NCBI RefSeq assembly: GCF_029212645.1
Contig: NZ_JARGND010000026.1
Coordinates: 1-43,515, forward strand
Direction of reading: 5' to 3'
Length of the DNA: 43,515 bases
Source: Vannielia sp.
GTDB taxonomy: Bacteria > Pseudomonadota > Alphaproteobacteria > Rhodobacterales > Rhodobacteraceae
Positions 9,693 to 18,260 of this stretch are shown piece by piece. How positions within the stretch are numbered: position 1 is the stretch's first letter; each line of letters begins with the position of its first letter. The translations under genes and the position numbers were made by a program. The notes under the pieces were generated by a model. The model saw nothing but the letters and a program-made list of their open reading frames with translations. It did no database searches and was not told the origin of the DNA.

Positions 9693-9736
9693 CAGGGGCC
9701 ATTTTGCGCCTTAGGCTGCTTTGCGGGGGCGAGCGG

Positions 9737-9828
9737 CGTTAAGCGTAAAAAGACAGCTTGCACAAGCGATACACAACCGATGCACAACCCATGCACACGT
9801 CATTTGACGTGTCGGGCATAGGTTAACC
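9737..9828. repeat. repeated non-coding element, copy 1 (92 bp)
   Basis: This copy matches a second one at 43307-43393. The first 61 bases align without a gap, including CGTTAA, AAAAAGA, CACAAG and an identical 18-base core ATGCACAACCCATGCACA. Both then have a T-rich spacer, ACGTG and a terminal GGTTAACC. The core consists of ATGCACA units spaced about 10 bp (here ATACACA, ATGCACA, ATGCACA), which looks like an iteron array. In this copy the stem ACGTCATTTGACGT is also palindromic. It lies between convergent genes. Confidence 0.7.
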
Positions 9829-9966
9829 GGGCGGGCGGCGGCAATGATCGGCGCTTGCCCGAGCGTGTTTGGAGCCGGGCTGCGGTGCCCGGCCGGTTGA
9901 ACCCGCGTTTGATGTCAAAGCTTGTGCCGGACCGAGAGGCCGATGCAGATCACACCGCTTACACCT

Positions 9967-10125
9967 TCACTCCTGCGGGGCAGGCGATGATTGATCGCCC
10001 ACCACCGACAGAATCTGGCCAAGCGTTTCAGGCTCCTCCCCGGCCATCAGGCGGGGCAATTTCGGCATGTAGGCCGCCGGGTGGCGCACTAGGATCAGCA
10101 GCAGGAAGACCCACGACTTGCGGAA
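9967..10125 (-). pseudogene. possible C-terminal gene remnant (52 codons)
   Basis: In one minus-strand frame a protein-like stretch runs FRKSWVFLLLILVRHPAAYMP, then KLPRLMAGEEPETLG, and ends PAPQE before TGA. It has a hydrophobic helix followed by a charged tail, unlike the surrounding frames. No start with a Shine-Dalgarno sequence was found upstream, and the codons above it read as low-complexity Pro/Ala. It could be the tail of a decayed gene, or a 33-codon gene starting at the internal Met. The family was not recognised. Confidence 0.3.
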
Positions 10126-10233
10126 GGAAGGTAACGCCGGATTTGGCGCCGGGAGCGGTGGCGATCAGGCCGTCGCCACCGGGGTGTTTTGCGTGGACCC
10201 TGCGGGCGCTAGCTGGTGGTGCGGTGCAGGCGC

Positions 10234-11925
10234 TTAGCCGTTCCCCGGCTCCATGGTGCGGCACTCTGTGCCACGGGCGGAGAGGCGCGCGCAGGCGTTT
10301 TGGGCCTGTTCAGCGGAGAGGCCGAGGAAGGTCGCCTCGAAGCCGCCTTTGCGATTGGCCACCTTGCGCAGGCTTCCATCCAGCGTTTCCATCTCTTTCA
10401 AAGCGGTCTTCAGGAGCACACGCTCGGCCTTGTAGCGCGAGGTGTATTTTCCAAGGCTGATGCCCCAGTGCTTGCCGCCCGAAGTTGAGACGCGGGTGAT
10501 CACACGCGGCTGCTCTGGCGCCGGTTCGATGGTCGTTCTGGGCATCGGTGCCGTGGCGGCATGGGCGGCAGCGAATTGAACTGGCGCGGCAGACACTTCC
10601 TTGATCGGTTTCGCGGAAGCAAGCACCGGCTCAGACCGCTGCGGGCGCCGCTTGGGAACCAGCACTCGGGCCAGCGCGGGGCCACCCGTTGCAGTGAAGC
10701 CGCCGCTTTCTTCGCGAATCGCCATTTCAAGATCGCCAGCGCTTCCGGGGATGGTTTGCTCTTCGTCCTGCGGACGGGCGAGAGGCTGGACGGAGGCGAG
10801 GACCACTTGTTCCACGGCCTTGGTTTCAGCCGCTTTGGCCGCCTCGGTCTTCACCACGTCATCAATCTCGACTGACAGCGCTAGCAACAGCTCTTCTGAC
10901 ACGGCAGGCTCATCGGCTCCCGGACGGCGCATGGGCCGGATGGATTTGAGCACGGCGCGTTGCAGACGAATCGTTTTGCCCTTGTAGATGCCATCGCCGC
11001 TTTGCGGCGCCTTCGAGGGGCTTTCAAGCGTTGCCATGGCCACCGGGGCGTTGCCGCCGCCCTTCACATAAGCAGGCTTGCGCGGTTTGCGCACGGCGAC
11101 GCGTGTGGGCGCACGGCGAAAGCCAAGGTCAAGCAGCTCAGCGATCTTGGCGTTGCGCGCGGCAGAACTGCGCCCGCCGAACACCGTGGCGATCACCCGC
11201 TCCTCGCCCCGCTGGGCGGAAGACACCAGATTGAAGCCCGCCGCGCGGGTATACCCGGTTTTGATCCCGTCGGCCCCTTTGTAGGAACCAAGGAAGCGGC
11301 GGTTTGTGTTGTAAACCGTTTTGCCCATGGTGGAGGTGCTCATCCGCGAGAACAGGTTGTAATACTCGGGGTAGTCATAAAACAGGTGGCGCCCGAGTGT
11401 TGTCATGTCACGGGCGGTGGACATGTGGCCATTCTCGGTGAGGCCATGGGCGTTTTTGAAGGTTGTGCGGCTCATGCCCAGGGCTTCTGCGGTGCGGGTC
11501 ATCCGGCGGGCGAAAGCAGCTTCGGAGCCTTCCAGCCCTTCCCCGATCGCGGTGGCGGCATCGTTGGCCGATTTGACCGAAGCCGCGCGGATAAGGTAGC
11601 GCAAAGCGACCCGTTGCCCTGCCCGAAGACCGATTTTCGAGGGCGGTTCGGCGGCGGCTTTCTTGGAGATCAGGAACTTTGTATCAAGCGTGACCTCGCC
11701 ATGCTCCACCGCCTGAAAGGCGATGTAGAGTGTCATCATCTTGGTGAGGGATGCCGGATGCAACCGCGTGTCGGCATTGCGTGAATGCAGCACTTCGCCC
11801 GATCGCGCATCAATCACCATTGCGGCGTAGGGTGCAGCCCCTGCCCGCAGCGAGATGCCGAACAGCATTAGAATCAATAAACCGATTAGAAGGCCAAACC
11901 GGCCCTTCTGCCCCAGCGTCGTCAT
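10234..11925 (-). CDS. D-alanyl-D-alanine carboxypeptidase with C-terminal SPOR domain
   Basis: A 563-residue penicillin-binding protein of the DacA/S11 family, which trims the terminal D-Ala of peptidoglycan pentapeptides. A signal sequence or anchor covers about residues 8-31. The active-site motifs are SxxK (S59-L-T-K62), SxN (S119-A-N121) and KTG (222-224). A Pro/Ala/Lys-rich linker of about 200 residues joins a C-terminal SPOR-like repeat (about 485-560, beginning KHWGISLGKYTSRYKAE), which would bind denuded glycan at the division septum. This is longer than E. coli DacA (about 400) because of the linker and SPOR. The gene stands alone. Confidence 0.92.
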   Translation of the reverse strand: MTTLGQKGRFGLLIGLLILMLFGISLRAGAAPYAAMVIDARSGEVLHSRNADTRLHPASLTKMMTLYIAFQAVEHGEVTLDTKFLISKKAAAEPPSKIGLRAGQRVALRYLIRAASVKSANDAATAIGEGLEGSEAAFARRMTRTAEALGMSRTTFKNAHGLTENGHMSTARDMTTLGRHLFYDYPEYYNLFSRMSTSTMGKTVYNTNRRFLGSYKGADGIKTGYTRAAGFNLVSSAQRGEERVIATVFGGRSSAARNAKIAELLDLGFRRAPTRVAVRKPRKPAYVKGGGNAPVAMATLESPSKAPQSGDGIYKGKTIRLQRAVLKSIRPMRRPGADEPAVSEELLLALSVEIDDVVKTEAAKAAETKAVEQVVLASVQPLARPQDEEQTIPGSAGDLEMAIREESGGFTATGGPALARVLVPKRRPQRSEPVLASAKPIKEVSAAPVQFAAAHAATAPMPRTTIEPAPEQPRVITRVSTSGGKHWGISLGKYTSRYKAERVLLKTALKEMETLDGSLRKVANRKGGFEATFLGLSAEQAQNACARLSARGTECRTMEPGNG

Positions 11926-12100
11926 TGCGCGCCTGCCTTTTACTGCCTCATTGCCGCCGAGTTTTCTCGGTCAGCTATTCTTGTTGATTGGTTGCACGCT
12001 AGCACAGGAATTTTGTTGCGAAAACAGGGCATTTTAATGGCTTTGCAAGGTTGCATCGCAGCAACATCGCAAGATGTGGTGGGGGTTTTGGCCGGGGCCG

Positions 12101-12805
12101 CTAGATACCTTGGCCGATGTCGGCCACCAGTTGAGGCAGCGCCCCCAGATCAGCCAATTCGCGAAACCGCATTTCGCCTTCAGGCGGTTCGGCATGCTCC
12201 AGGGCCCAGCCGAGATTCTGTGGCACGAATACGCCCCAGGCCCCCGCCTCCAACGCTGGCAGAACATCAGATTTCATCGAGTTTCCGACCATCATCGCAG
12301 CCCCCGGCGGGTGGCCATTGAAGATGCGGGCGTAGGTGTCGCGTTTCTTGTCAGAAACGATCTCCACGGCATCAAACAGCTCGCCCAGCCCCGATTGCGC
12401 CAGCTTGCGCTCTTGATCCAGCAGGTCGCCCTTGGTGATCAGCACGATCCGGTAATCGACGGCGAGTTCGGTAACCGTTTCGCGAACATGCGGGAGCAGC
12501 TCAATCGGATGTGACAGCATCTCTTGGCCCGCTTCGAGAATTTCCGCAATGATGCGCCCCGGCACGGCGCCATCTGTGACCTCGACCGCGGTTTCGATCA
12601 TCGAGAGCATGAAGCCTTTGATACCAAACCCGTAGTGCCCGATATTGCGCCTTTCGGCGGCGAGGAGGCGTTCATCAAGGTGGTTGGCCTCGGCATAATC
12701 CGCCAGCAGGGAGGCGAATCTGTCTTGCGTCATCTTGTAGAAGCGTTCGTTCTGCCAGAGCGTATCGTCGGCATCAAAGCCGATTGTTGTGAGATTCTGC
12801 GCCAT
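12101..12805 (-). CDS. HAD-family hydrolase (YjjG-like)
   Basis: A 234-residue haloacid-dehalogenase-type phosphatase. FDADDTLW at 9-16 is motif I with the nucleophile and general acid aspartates. LITKGD carries motif II and VGNSMKSDVLPALEAG is motif IV with the metal-binding aspartate. A helical cap of subclass I lies between motifs I and II. The best overall resemblance is to YjjG-type nucleotide phosphatases, but the substrate cannot be read from the sequence. It is divergent from clpS, 105 bases away. Confidence 0.85.
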   Translation of the reverse strand: MAQNLTTIGFDADDTLWQNERFYKMTQDRFASLLADYAEANHLDERLLAAERRNIGHYGFGIKGFMLSMIETAVEVTDGAVPGRIIAEILEAGQEMLSHPIELLPHVRETVTELAVDYRIVLITKGDLLDQERKLAQSGLGELFDAVEIVSDKKRDTYARIFNGHPPGAAMMVGNSMKSDVLPALEAGAWGVFVPQNLGWALEHAEPPEGEMRFRELADLGALPQLVADIGQGI

Positions 12806-12910
12806 TTATTCGGTTTCCACCCCTGCTAACCCTTTTCAGACCGAGTTCCCGGTATATATAACCCCATCTACATCCGAAACCGCATGCACGATGGAACGCA
12901 GCGCGCGATC

Positions 12911-13264
12911 ATGACCAGGCTCAAGCCCTTCACTCTTTCTGACGATCAGGACGATGACGACGCCGTTGGCGGCGATCCCGGCCTTGCGTTCAAGGTGAAG
13001 CCAAAAACCAAGAAGCCGCCTCTCTACAAGGTGATGCTTCTGAATGACGACTACACGCCAATGGAATTTGTCGTGCATGTGCTGGAGCGGTTTTTCAAGA
13101 TGACTCATGCCGAGGCCTTCGAGATCATGTTGACGGTTCACAAGAAGGGGCTTGCCGTTGTTGGCGTGTTCAGCCACGAGGTGGCCGAAACCAAAGTGGC
13201 GCAGGTGATGGATTTTGCCCGCCGCCACCAGCACCCGCTGCAATGCACGATGGAAAAGGAGTAG
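12911..13264 (+). CDS. clpS: ATP-dependent Clp protease adaptor ClpS
   Basis: A 117-residue ClpS, the adaptor that delivers N-degron substrates to ClpA for ClpP degradation. The core from [18 protein letters not shown] through [17 protein letters not shown] to [10 protein letters not shown] includes the NDDYTPM and H-containing motifs that bind N-terminal bulky residues. The first 30 residues are acidic and disordered. An earlier ATG at 12884 is in frame and would add 9 residues; neither has a strong Shine-Dalgarno sequence, so the start is uncertain. A TATATA box at 12853-12858 may be the -10 element. clpA, often adjacent, is not in the next position. Confidence 0.94.
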   Translation: MTRLKPFTLSDDQDDDDAVGGDPGLAFKVKPKTKKPPLYKVMLLNDDYTPMEFVVHVLERFFKMTHAEAFEIMLTVHKKGLAVVGVFSHEVAETKVAQVMDFARRHQHPLQCTMEKE

Positions 13265-13294
13265 GCCCGGAGGCCTGCACCCGAGGACACCCGG

Positions 13295-14269
13295 ATGACA
13301 TCAAGATTGACCCTCGCGCTGGAAAACGGCGCTGTTGAGCTGCCCGCTGGCCGGATTGCGGCGTTTCGCCCGCCGGTAAGCGAGCTTTGGCTGCCCGAGG
13401 GGGCGGTGGCGATCACCGGGTTTTACCCCGAAGCCGAGATATGGCGGGGCCGTGGTTTTGAAGTGGCGCTCGCCCCGGAGGGAGATTTTGCCGGTGCGCT
13501 GGTGTTTGTGCCCCGCGCCAAGGCGCTTGCCCGAGACATGCTGGCGCGTGCAATGGCGCTGGGTGGCCCGGTTGTGGTGGACGGCGTGAAAACGGACGGC
13601 GTTGACAGCCTTTGGAAAGCCGCCCGCAAGCAAGGCGAGGTTTCATCGGCCTTTGCCAAGGCCCATGGCAAAACCTTCATGGTGACGGGGGGCGACTTTT
13701 CCGATTGGGTGTTGCCAAAGGTCAGCGAGGCCGAGGGCGGCTGGAAAACCGCGCCCGGCGTGTTTTCGGCCGACGGGCCGGATGCAGGATCAGAGCTGCT
13801 CGCAGCGGCCTTGCCCGCAAAGCTGAAAGGCCGGGTGGCGGATTTTGGCGCTGGCTGGGGCTACCTTTCGGCGGCGGTGCTGAAGCGTGAAGGGGTCGCG
13901 GCGCTGGAGCTTATCGAGGCCGAGCACGCCGCATTGGAGGCTGCCAAACGCAACCTGAACGACCCGCGTGTGAGCTTCACATGGGGGGATGCGACACGCC
14001 CGCTCAAGGAACCGGTGGATCATGTGGTGATGAACCCACCGTTCCACCCCTCGCGCGCGGCGGACCCTGCGCTGGGGGCAAGTTTCATCACGGGCGCTGC
14101 CGCCTCGCTGACCCCTGCCGGGACGCTGTGGATGGTGGCCAACCGCCACCTGCCCTATGAAGGCGCGCTTCGCGAAGTGTTTCGCGAGGTTCAGGAGATC
14201 GGCGGCGATACGCGCTTCAAGCTGTTTCGTGCCGCAAAGCCGCTCGCCAAGGGCAAGAGCAAAGGCTAA
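13295..14269 (+). CDS. class I methyltransferase, RsmC-like
   Basis: A 324-residue SAM-dependent methyltransferase. The N-terminal half is a degenerate methyltransferase-like domain, as in RsmC. The C-terminal half carries the SAM-binding DFGAGWGYLSAAV (about residues 182-194) and the catalytic NPPF (about 248-251) in HVVMNPPFHPSRAADP. That NPPF motif and the two-domain layout fit RsmC (16S rRNA G1207 N2-methylation) or RlmG. The target is inferred only. It lies 30 bases after clpS on the same strand. Confidence 0.85.
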   Translation: MTSRLTLALENGAVELPAGRIAAFRPPVSELWLPEGAVAITGFYPEAEIWRGRGFEVALAPEGDFAGALVFVPRAKALARDMLARAMALGGPVVVDGVKTDGVDSLWKAARKQGEVSSAFAKAHGKTFMVTGGDFSDWVLPKVSEAEGGWKTAPGVFSADGPDAGSELLAAALPAKLKGRVADFGAGWGYLSAAVLKREGVAALELIEAEHAALEAAKRNLNDPRVSFTWGDATRPLKEPVDHVVMNPPFHPSRAADPALGASFITGAAASLTPAGTLWMVANRHLPYEGALREVFREVQEIGGDTRFKLFRAAKPLAKGKSKG

Positions 14270-14306
14270 CCTCGCCCGCGTGCCGCAGGCGAACGAAGGA
14301 TATCCA

Positions 14307-15116
14307 ATGAGTTTTTCGATCAAGGGCAAGACCTGCATCGTAACCGGCGCCAGCCACGGCATTGGCCGCGCGATTGCCCGGCATTTTGCAGACCAGGGCG
14401 CAAATGTGATGGCCGCCGATATGGACGACAAGGCGCTTGTCGAAGAGTTCGGTGAGGAGCACGATTCGGATAGCTCGACCATCCGCTACTTTGCCGGAGA
14501 CCTGCGCCAGCGCCTCACTCAGGCCAACCTGCTTTCGGCAACGCTGGATGCCTTTGACCGGGTTGATGTGCTGGTGAATGCCGCTCGCATGGTGGCCACA
14601 TCCTCGCCGCTCAACCCCGATGAAGACGCTGTTGAGGACCTGCTTGAGCAGAACCTCCTGACCTCGCTCAGAATGTCGCAATTGGTGGCCAAGCGGTTTA
14701 TAAAACAGGCCGAAGGCGTGGAGAGCGAGGGCGATAAGGGCGCGATCGTCAACCTTTCGTCCATCGCCTCCCGGCGCGCCAACCCGCGGCTGCTGGGGTA
14801 TTCTGTATCAACCGCCGCTCTGGAGCAGATGACCCGCGCCCTGGCCGTCGCGCTGGCGCCGGAGCACATTCGGGTCAACGCGGTGAGCTTTGCATCGGTG
14901 TTGTCGTCCTCGCTCAACCAGGCGCTGCAGGATAACGAAGACTACCGGGAGCAAATCACCAGCCACACGCCCATTGGCCGCATTGCCCAGCCCAGCGAAG
15001 TTGCCGACGTGGTGCAGTTTTTAGCGTCGCAGGGTGCGGGCTTTATCACCGGGCAGGTCATCACAATGGATGGCGGCCGCTCGCTGCTTGATCCGGTTGG
15101 CGCGCCCGCACATTAG
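14307..15116 (+). CDS. SDR-family protein with Thr in place of the catalytic Lys
   Basis: A 269-residue short-chain dehydrogenase/reductase. TGASHGIG (13-20) is the cofactor loop, and D38 after the second strand favours NAD. N91, the NLSS serine (S151/S152) and Y165 are in place, but the YxxxK motif reads Y165-S-V-S-T169, so the proton-relay lysine is threonine (ACC at 14811). The C-terminus GFITGQVITMDGG is normal. The start at 14307 was chosen because MSFSIKGKTCIVTGAS begins the fold. It follows the methyltransferase gene by 37 bases. It may be a non-catalytic or altered SDR. Confidence 0.85.
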   Translation: MSFSIKGKTCIVTGASHGIGRAIARHFADQGANVMAADMDDKALVEEFGEEHDSDSSTIRYFAGDLRQRLTQANLLSATLDAFDRVDVLVNAARMVATSSPLNPDEDAVEDLLEQNLLTSLRMSQLVAKRFIKQAEGVESEGDKGAIVNLSSIASRRANPRLLGYSVSTAALEQMTRALAVALAPEHIRVNAVSFASVLSSSLNQALQDNEDYREQITSHTPIGRIAQPSEVADVVQFLASQGAGFITGQVITMDGGRSLLDPVGAPAH

Positions 15117-15117
15117 G

Positions 15118-15164
15118 GCATGATGCTTAAACGTGGGGACCGGTTTTGAGCTTCTCGAACATGC
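15118..15164. repeat. diverged copy of an alphaproteobacterial palindromic intergenic repeat
   Basis: The 47-bp stretch starts GCATGAT, has GTGG..ACCGGTTTT in the middle and ends with ATGC. From memory this resembles the imperfect-palindrome repeat common in Rhizobiales genomes (GCATGAT...GTGG..ACCGGTTTTCGG...ATCATGC). The match covers the whole element but has several substitutions. It begins one base after the SDR stop codon. Confidence 0.5.
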
Positions 15165-15215
15165 GGCACCAATAAGGTAGATCGTGCCGTGTGAATGCGA
15201 ATGAACGCAAACACG

Positions 15216-16049
15216 CTAGCCGCCGAAGGCCGACCAGAGCATCTTGATACTCGACAGGAACAGGAACGCCGCGAAAGCGAGTTTCAGGCGCGCGGGATTG
15301 AGGCTGTGAGCGATGCGCGTGCCAAGCGGTGCCGTGAAGACCGAGGCTGAAAAGATCAGCACAGCCGCAGGGATTGACACATAGCCAAGCGACAGCGGCG
15401 GGCGATCAGGCACACCAAGGCCCGACCAGATAAACCCCAGCACCGCAGGCACCGCGATCACCAGCCCAAAGGCAGACGCTGTGCCAACGGCACGGTGGAC
15501 CGGCACCGAAAAGGCTGTGAGCGTGGGCACGGAAAGCGTGCCGCCACCGATCCCCATGAGGGCCGAGAACAAGCCGATGAAGCCCGGCACAAGGCCACGG
15601 GTGACGGCTCCGTTTGGCATTTTTTCAGCGATCACGATGTTTTTCGGCACCGCCATGTTGATCGACACGAGCAGCGCCACAAAGCCAAAGATCATAGTGA
15701 GGCCGTTGGAGGCGATCACCTTTGAAAGCAAGCCACCAATGAGCGCGCCAGCAAAGATCACCGGCGCCCAGCTGCGAAACAGCGCAAGATCAATCGCGCC
15801 GCGCTTGTGGTGGCTGCGGGCCGAGCTGATCGAGGTTGGGATGATTGTGGTGAGCGAGGTTGCCACCGCGAGGTGCATCGCAATCGCCTCGGGCACATTA
15901 AGCACATCAAGCAAGATGAACAGCACCGGCACGATGACAATGCCGCCGCCTACCCCCAGCAACCCGGCCAGCACACCGGCGACAGCCCCGGTGGCGACGA
16001 GGCCAAGCACGAGCGAAACGAGCAGGCCGGTCGAATAGCTGTCGCCCAC
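15216..16049 (-). CDS. TauE/SafE-family membrane permease
   Basis: A 277-residue integral membrane protein with about eight hydrophobic segments in the two-fold TauE/SafE arrangement. The signature GLLGVGGGIVIVP near residue 30 recurs as ALMGIGGGTLSVP in the second half. The family exports or imports sulfite, sulfoacetate or related anions; the substrate here is unknown. The start is taken as GTG at 16049, which overlaps the pncB stop in TAGTG, giving strong coupling; upstream codons do not look like a membrane protein. It is the second gene after pncB on the minus strand. Confidence 0.85.
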   Translation of the reverse strand: MGDSYSTGLLVSLVLGLVATGAVAGVLAGLLGVGGGIVIVPVLFILLDVLNVPEAIAMHLAVATSLTTIIPTSISSARSHHKRGAIDLALFRSWAPVIFAGALIGGLLSKVIASNGLTMIFGFVALLVSINMAVPKNIVIAEKMPNGAVTRGLVPGFIGLFSALMGIGGGTLSVPTLTAFSVPVHRAVGTASAFGLVIAVPAVLGFIWSGLGVPDRPPLSLGYVSIPAAVLIFSASVFTAPLGTRIAHSLNPARLKLAFAAFLFLSSIKMLWSAFGG

Positions 16050-17341
16050 TAGACCACCACCTCTATCGCCTGCTGTTCCCCAACCCCGAAAACGCGCTTG
16101 TAGCGGGCGATCTCTGCGGCCGGGCCCATCGCCTTTTTGGGATTGTCCGAGAGCTTGACGGTTGGCCTGCCATTCGCCGCCACAGCCTTGCAAACAATGC
16201 TGAAAGGCGCGAGGGCATCGCCCGGCGTCAGGCCACGGAAATCATTTGTGAGCAGGGTGCCCCAGCCGAAAGACACGCGCACCCGGCCTTGAAACTGGGC
16301 GGATAGCTCCTCGATTTTTGCAACATCCAGCCCATCGGAGAAGATCACCAGCTTTTTGGTGGGGTCCTCGCCGCGGCTTTTCCACCATTTGATCGCGGTT
16401 TCCGCGCCGCTTGCCGGATCGCCGGAATCGATCCGGATGCCGGTCCAGCCGGCCAGCCAATCAGGGGCGTTATCGAGGAACCCCTGGGTGCCATAGGTAT
16501 CGGGCAGGATGACGCGCAGGTTGCCATCATGCTCCTCATGCCAGTCCGAGAGCACATCATAGGGGGCGCGGGCCAGGGCTTCATCGGTTTCGGCGAGGGC
16601 GGCATAGACCATGGGCAATTCATGGGCGTTGGTGCCGATCGCCTCCAGGTCTCGGTTCTTGGCGATCAGGCAGTTGGACGTGCCGGTGAACTTTTCGCCC
16701 AAACCTTCCACCATGGCCCGCACGCACCAGTCCTGCCAAAGGAAACTGTGCCGCCGTCTGGTGCCAAAGTCGGCCAGACGAAGGCCATCAACCTCGCGCA
16801 AACGCTCAACCTTTTCCCAAACGCGGGTCATCGCGCGGGCATAGAGAACCTGTAGCTCAAAGCGTGCCATCTGGTTGAGAACCGCGCGGCCACGCAGTTC
16901 CATCAGCACCGCCAGGGCCGGGATCTCCCAGAGCATGACTTCGGGCCACGAGCCTTCAAACGTCAGCTCATATTGATCGCCCACGCGTTCAAGGTGGTAG
17001 GCGGGCAGGCGCAGCTTTTCGAACCATTCCATGAAATCCGGGCGGAACATTTGCCGCTTGCCGTAAAAGGTGTTGCCGCGCAGCCAGGTGCTTTCACCGC
17101 GGGTCAGCGAGAGCGAGCGAATGTGGTCAAGCTGCTCGCGCAATTCGCCCTCGTCGATCAGCTTGGCGAGCGGCACCGATTGGGTGCGGTTGATCAAGGA
17201 AAACGTCACCTGCGTCTCGGGCCGGTTGCGAAACACCGACTGGCACATCAGCAGCTTGTAAAAATCAGTGTCGATCAAGGACCGAACGATCGGGTCGATC
17301 TTCCATTTGTGATTGTAGACGCGACTGGCGATATCGACCAT
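16049..17341 (-). CDS. pncB: nicotinate phosphoribosyltransferase
   Basis: A 430-residue PncB, which joins nicotinate and PRPP to give nicotinate mononucleotide in NAD salvage (Preiss-Handler route). Typical features are SLIDTDFYKLLMCQ near the N-terminus, the TFSLINRT strand, GTNAHELPM with the phosphorylated-type histidine, IRIDSGDP and LIFSDGLD-like segments (here VIFSDGLDV). The length is normal. The stop overlaps the permease start. Together with pncA about 1 kb away it gives the two enzymes that take nicotinamide to NaMN. Confidence 0.95.
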   Translation of the reverse strand: MVDIASRVYNHKWKIDPIVRSLIDTDFYKLLMCQSVFRNRPETQVTFSLINRTQSVPLAKLIDEGELREQLDHIRSLSLTRGESTWLRGNTFYGKRQMFRPDFMEWFEKLRLPAYHLERVGDQYELTFEGSWPEVMLWEIPALAVLMELRGRAVLNQMARFELQVLYARAMTRVWEKVERLREVDGLRLADFGTRRRHSFLWQDWCVRAMVEGLGEKFTGTSNCLIAKNRDLEAIGTNAHELPMVYAALAETDEALARAPYDVLSDWHEEHDGNLRVILPDTYGTQGFLDNAPDWLAGWTGIRIDSGDPASGAETAIKWWKSRGEDPTKKLVIFSDGLDVAKIEELSAQFQGRVRVSFGWGTLLTNDFRGLTPGDALAPFSIVCKAVAANGRPTVKLSDNPKKAMGPAAEIARYKRVFGVGEQQAIEVVV

Positions 17342-17439
17342 GGGTTCCTCCCGTTGGGCACCGCGATGTTAAAGCAAGCGCGTGGACGGGTGTCCAGCCG
17401 GGGCGTTGTGGCGGTGCTTGGTCATGGGGTGCTAAAGAC

Positions 17440-18153
17440 TCACGTCGCCTTCGACATGTTCACGCGCCTCGAAAGCTCTTCGCGGCTTTCCACGCGCTCG
17501 GAGTAGCGATCTACCAGATGATCCTTGATGTCGCGGGTGAGCAGGGTGAAGCGCGTCAGCTCCTCCATAACGTCAACCATGCGGTTGTAATAGGGCGAGG
17601 GCTTCATGCGGCCATTCTCGAACTCGTCCCAGGCGCGGGGCACCGAACTTTGGTTGGGGATGGTCAGCAAGCGCATCCAGCGGCCCAGCGTGCGCAGTTG
17701 GTTCACCGTGTTGAAACTTTGGCTGCCGCCAGACACCTGCATTACCGCGAGCGTTTTGCCCTGGGTCGGGCGCACCCCGCCGATGGGGGCAAGCGGAATC
17801 CAGTCGACCTGGGCCTTCATGATGGCCGTCAACGCGCCGTGGCGTTCGGGCGAAGACCAGACCATGCCTTCGCACCACATCACCAGATCACGCAGCTCCA
17901 CCACCTTTGGGTGCTCAACCGGCGCATCATCGGGGAGCGGCAGGCCGGACGGGTTGTAGATACGCGCCTCGCAACCAAGTTTTTCAAGCACCCGCGCGGC
18001 CTCTTCCGCCATGCCCCGCGAATAGGAGGTTTCGCGCAGCGAGCCATAGAGCAGCAGGATGCGCGGCGGGTGGGTGCTGTGCTCTTGCGCAATGAGCCGG
18101 GCCGGATCGGGAACCTCGAAGCTGGCATCGTCGAGCTGGGGCGTGTCTGTCAT
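17440..18153 (-). CDS. arsH: ArsH-type NADPH-dependent FMN reductase
   Basis: A 237-residue flavodoxin-fold protein matching ArsH, which reduces FMN or azo and organoarsenical substrates with NADPH. The motif [14 protein letters not shown] (about residues 33-46) is the FMN phosphate loop; [12 protein letters not shown] and [15 protein letters not shown] are ArsH signatures. The length matches ArsH (230-240). No arsR, arsB or arsC lies in the window, so its role here is unlikely to be part of an arsenic operon. It sits between pncB and pncA on the same strand. Confidence 0.9.
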   Translation of the reverse strand: MTDTPQLDDASFEVPDPARLIAQEHSTHPPRILLLYGSLRETSYSRGMAEEAARVLEKLGCEARIYNPSGLPLPDDAPVEHPKVVELRDLVMWCEGMVWSSPERHGALTAIMKAQVDWIPLAPIGGVRPTQGKTLAVMQVSGGSQSFNTVNQLRTLGRWMRLLTIPNQSSVPRAWDEFENGRMKPSPYYNRMVDVMEELTRFTLLTRDIKDHLVDRYSERVESREELSRRVNMSKAT

Positions 18154-18260
18154 ATCTGTTCCGAGACTGTTGATTTTGGTTTTGGCGCAGGGGCCGGGTG
18201 CCGCGCAGAGCGCAGGCTCGCCGTGGCATGGGCCGTGAGCCTGCCTTTAAAGCGGGTTTC

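Larger units (their letters stand above)
9693..10233. other. 541-bp convergent intergenic region
   Basis: The interval separates the 53-residue ORF from the convergent dacA-like gene. It contains the first copy of a repeated non-coding element (9737-9828) and a minus-strand reading frame at 9967-10125 that may be a gene remnant. The parts at 9829-9966 and 10126-10233 show nothing recognisable beyond high GC content. Confidence 0.6.
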
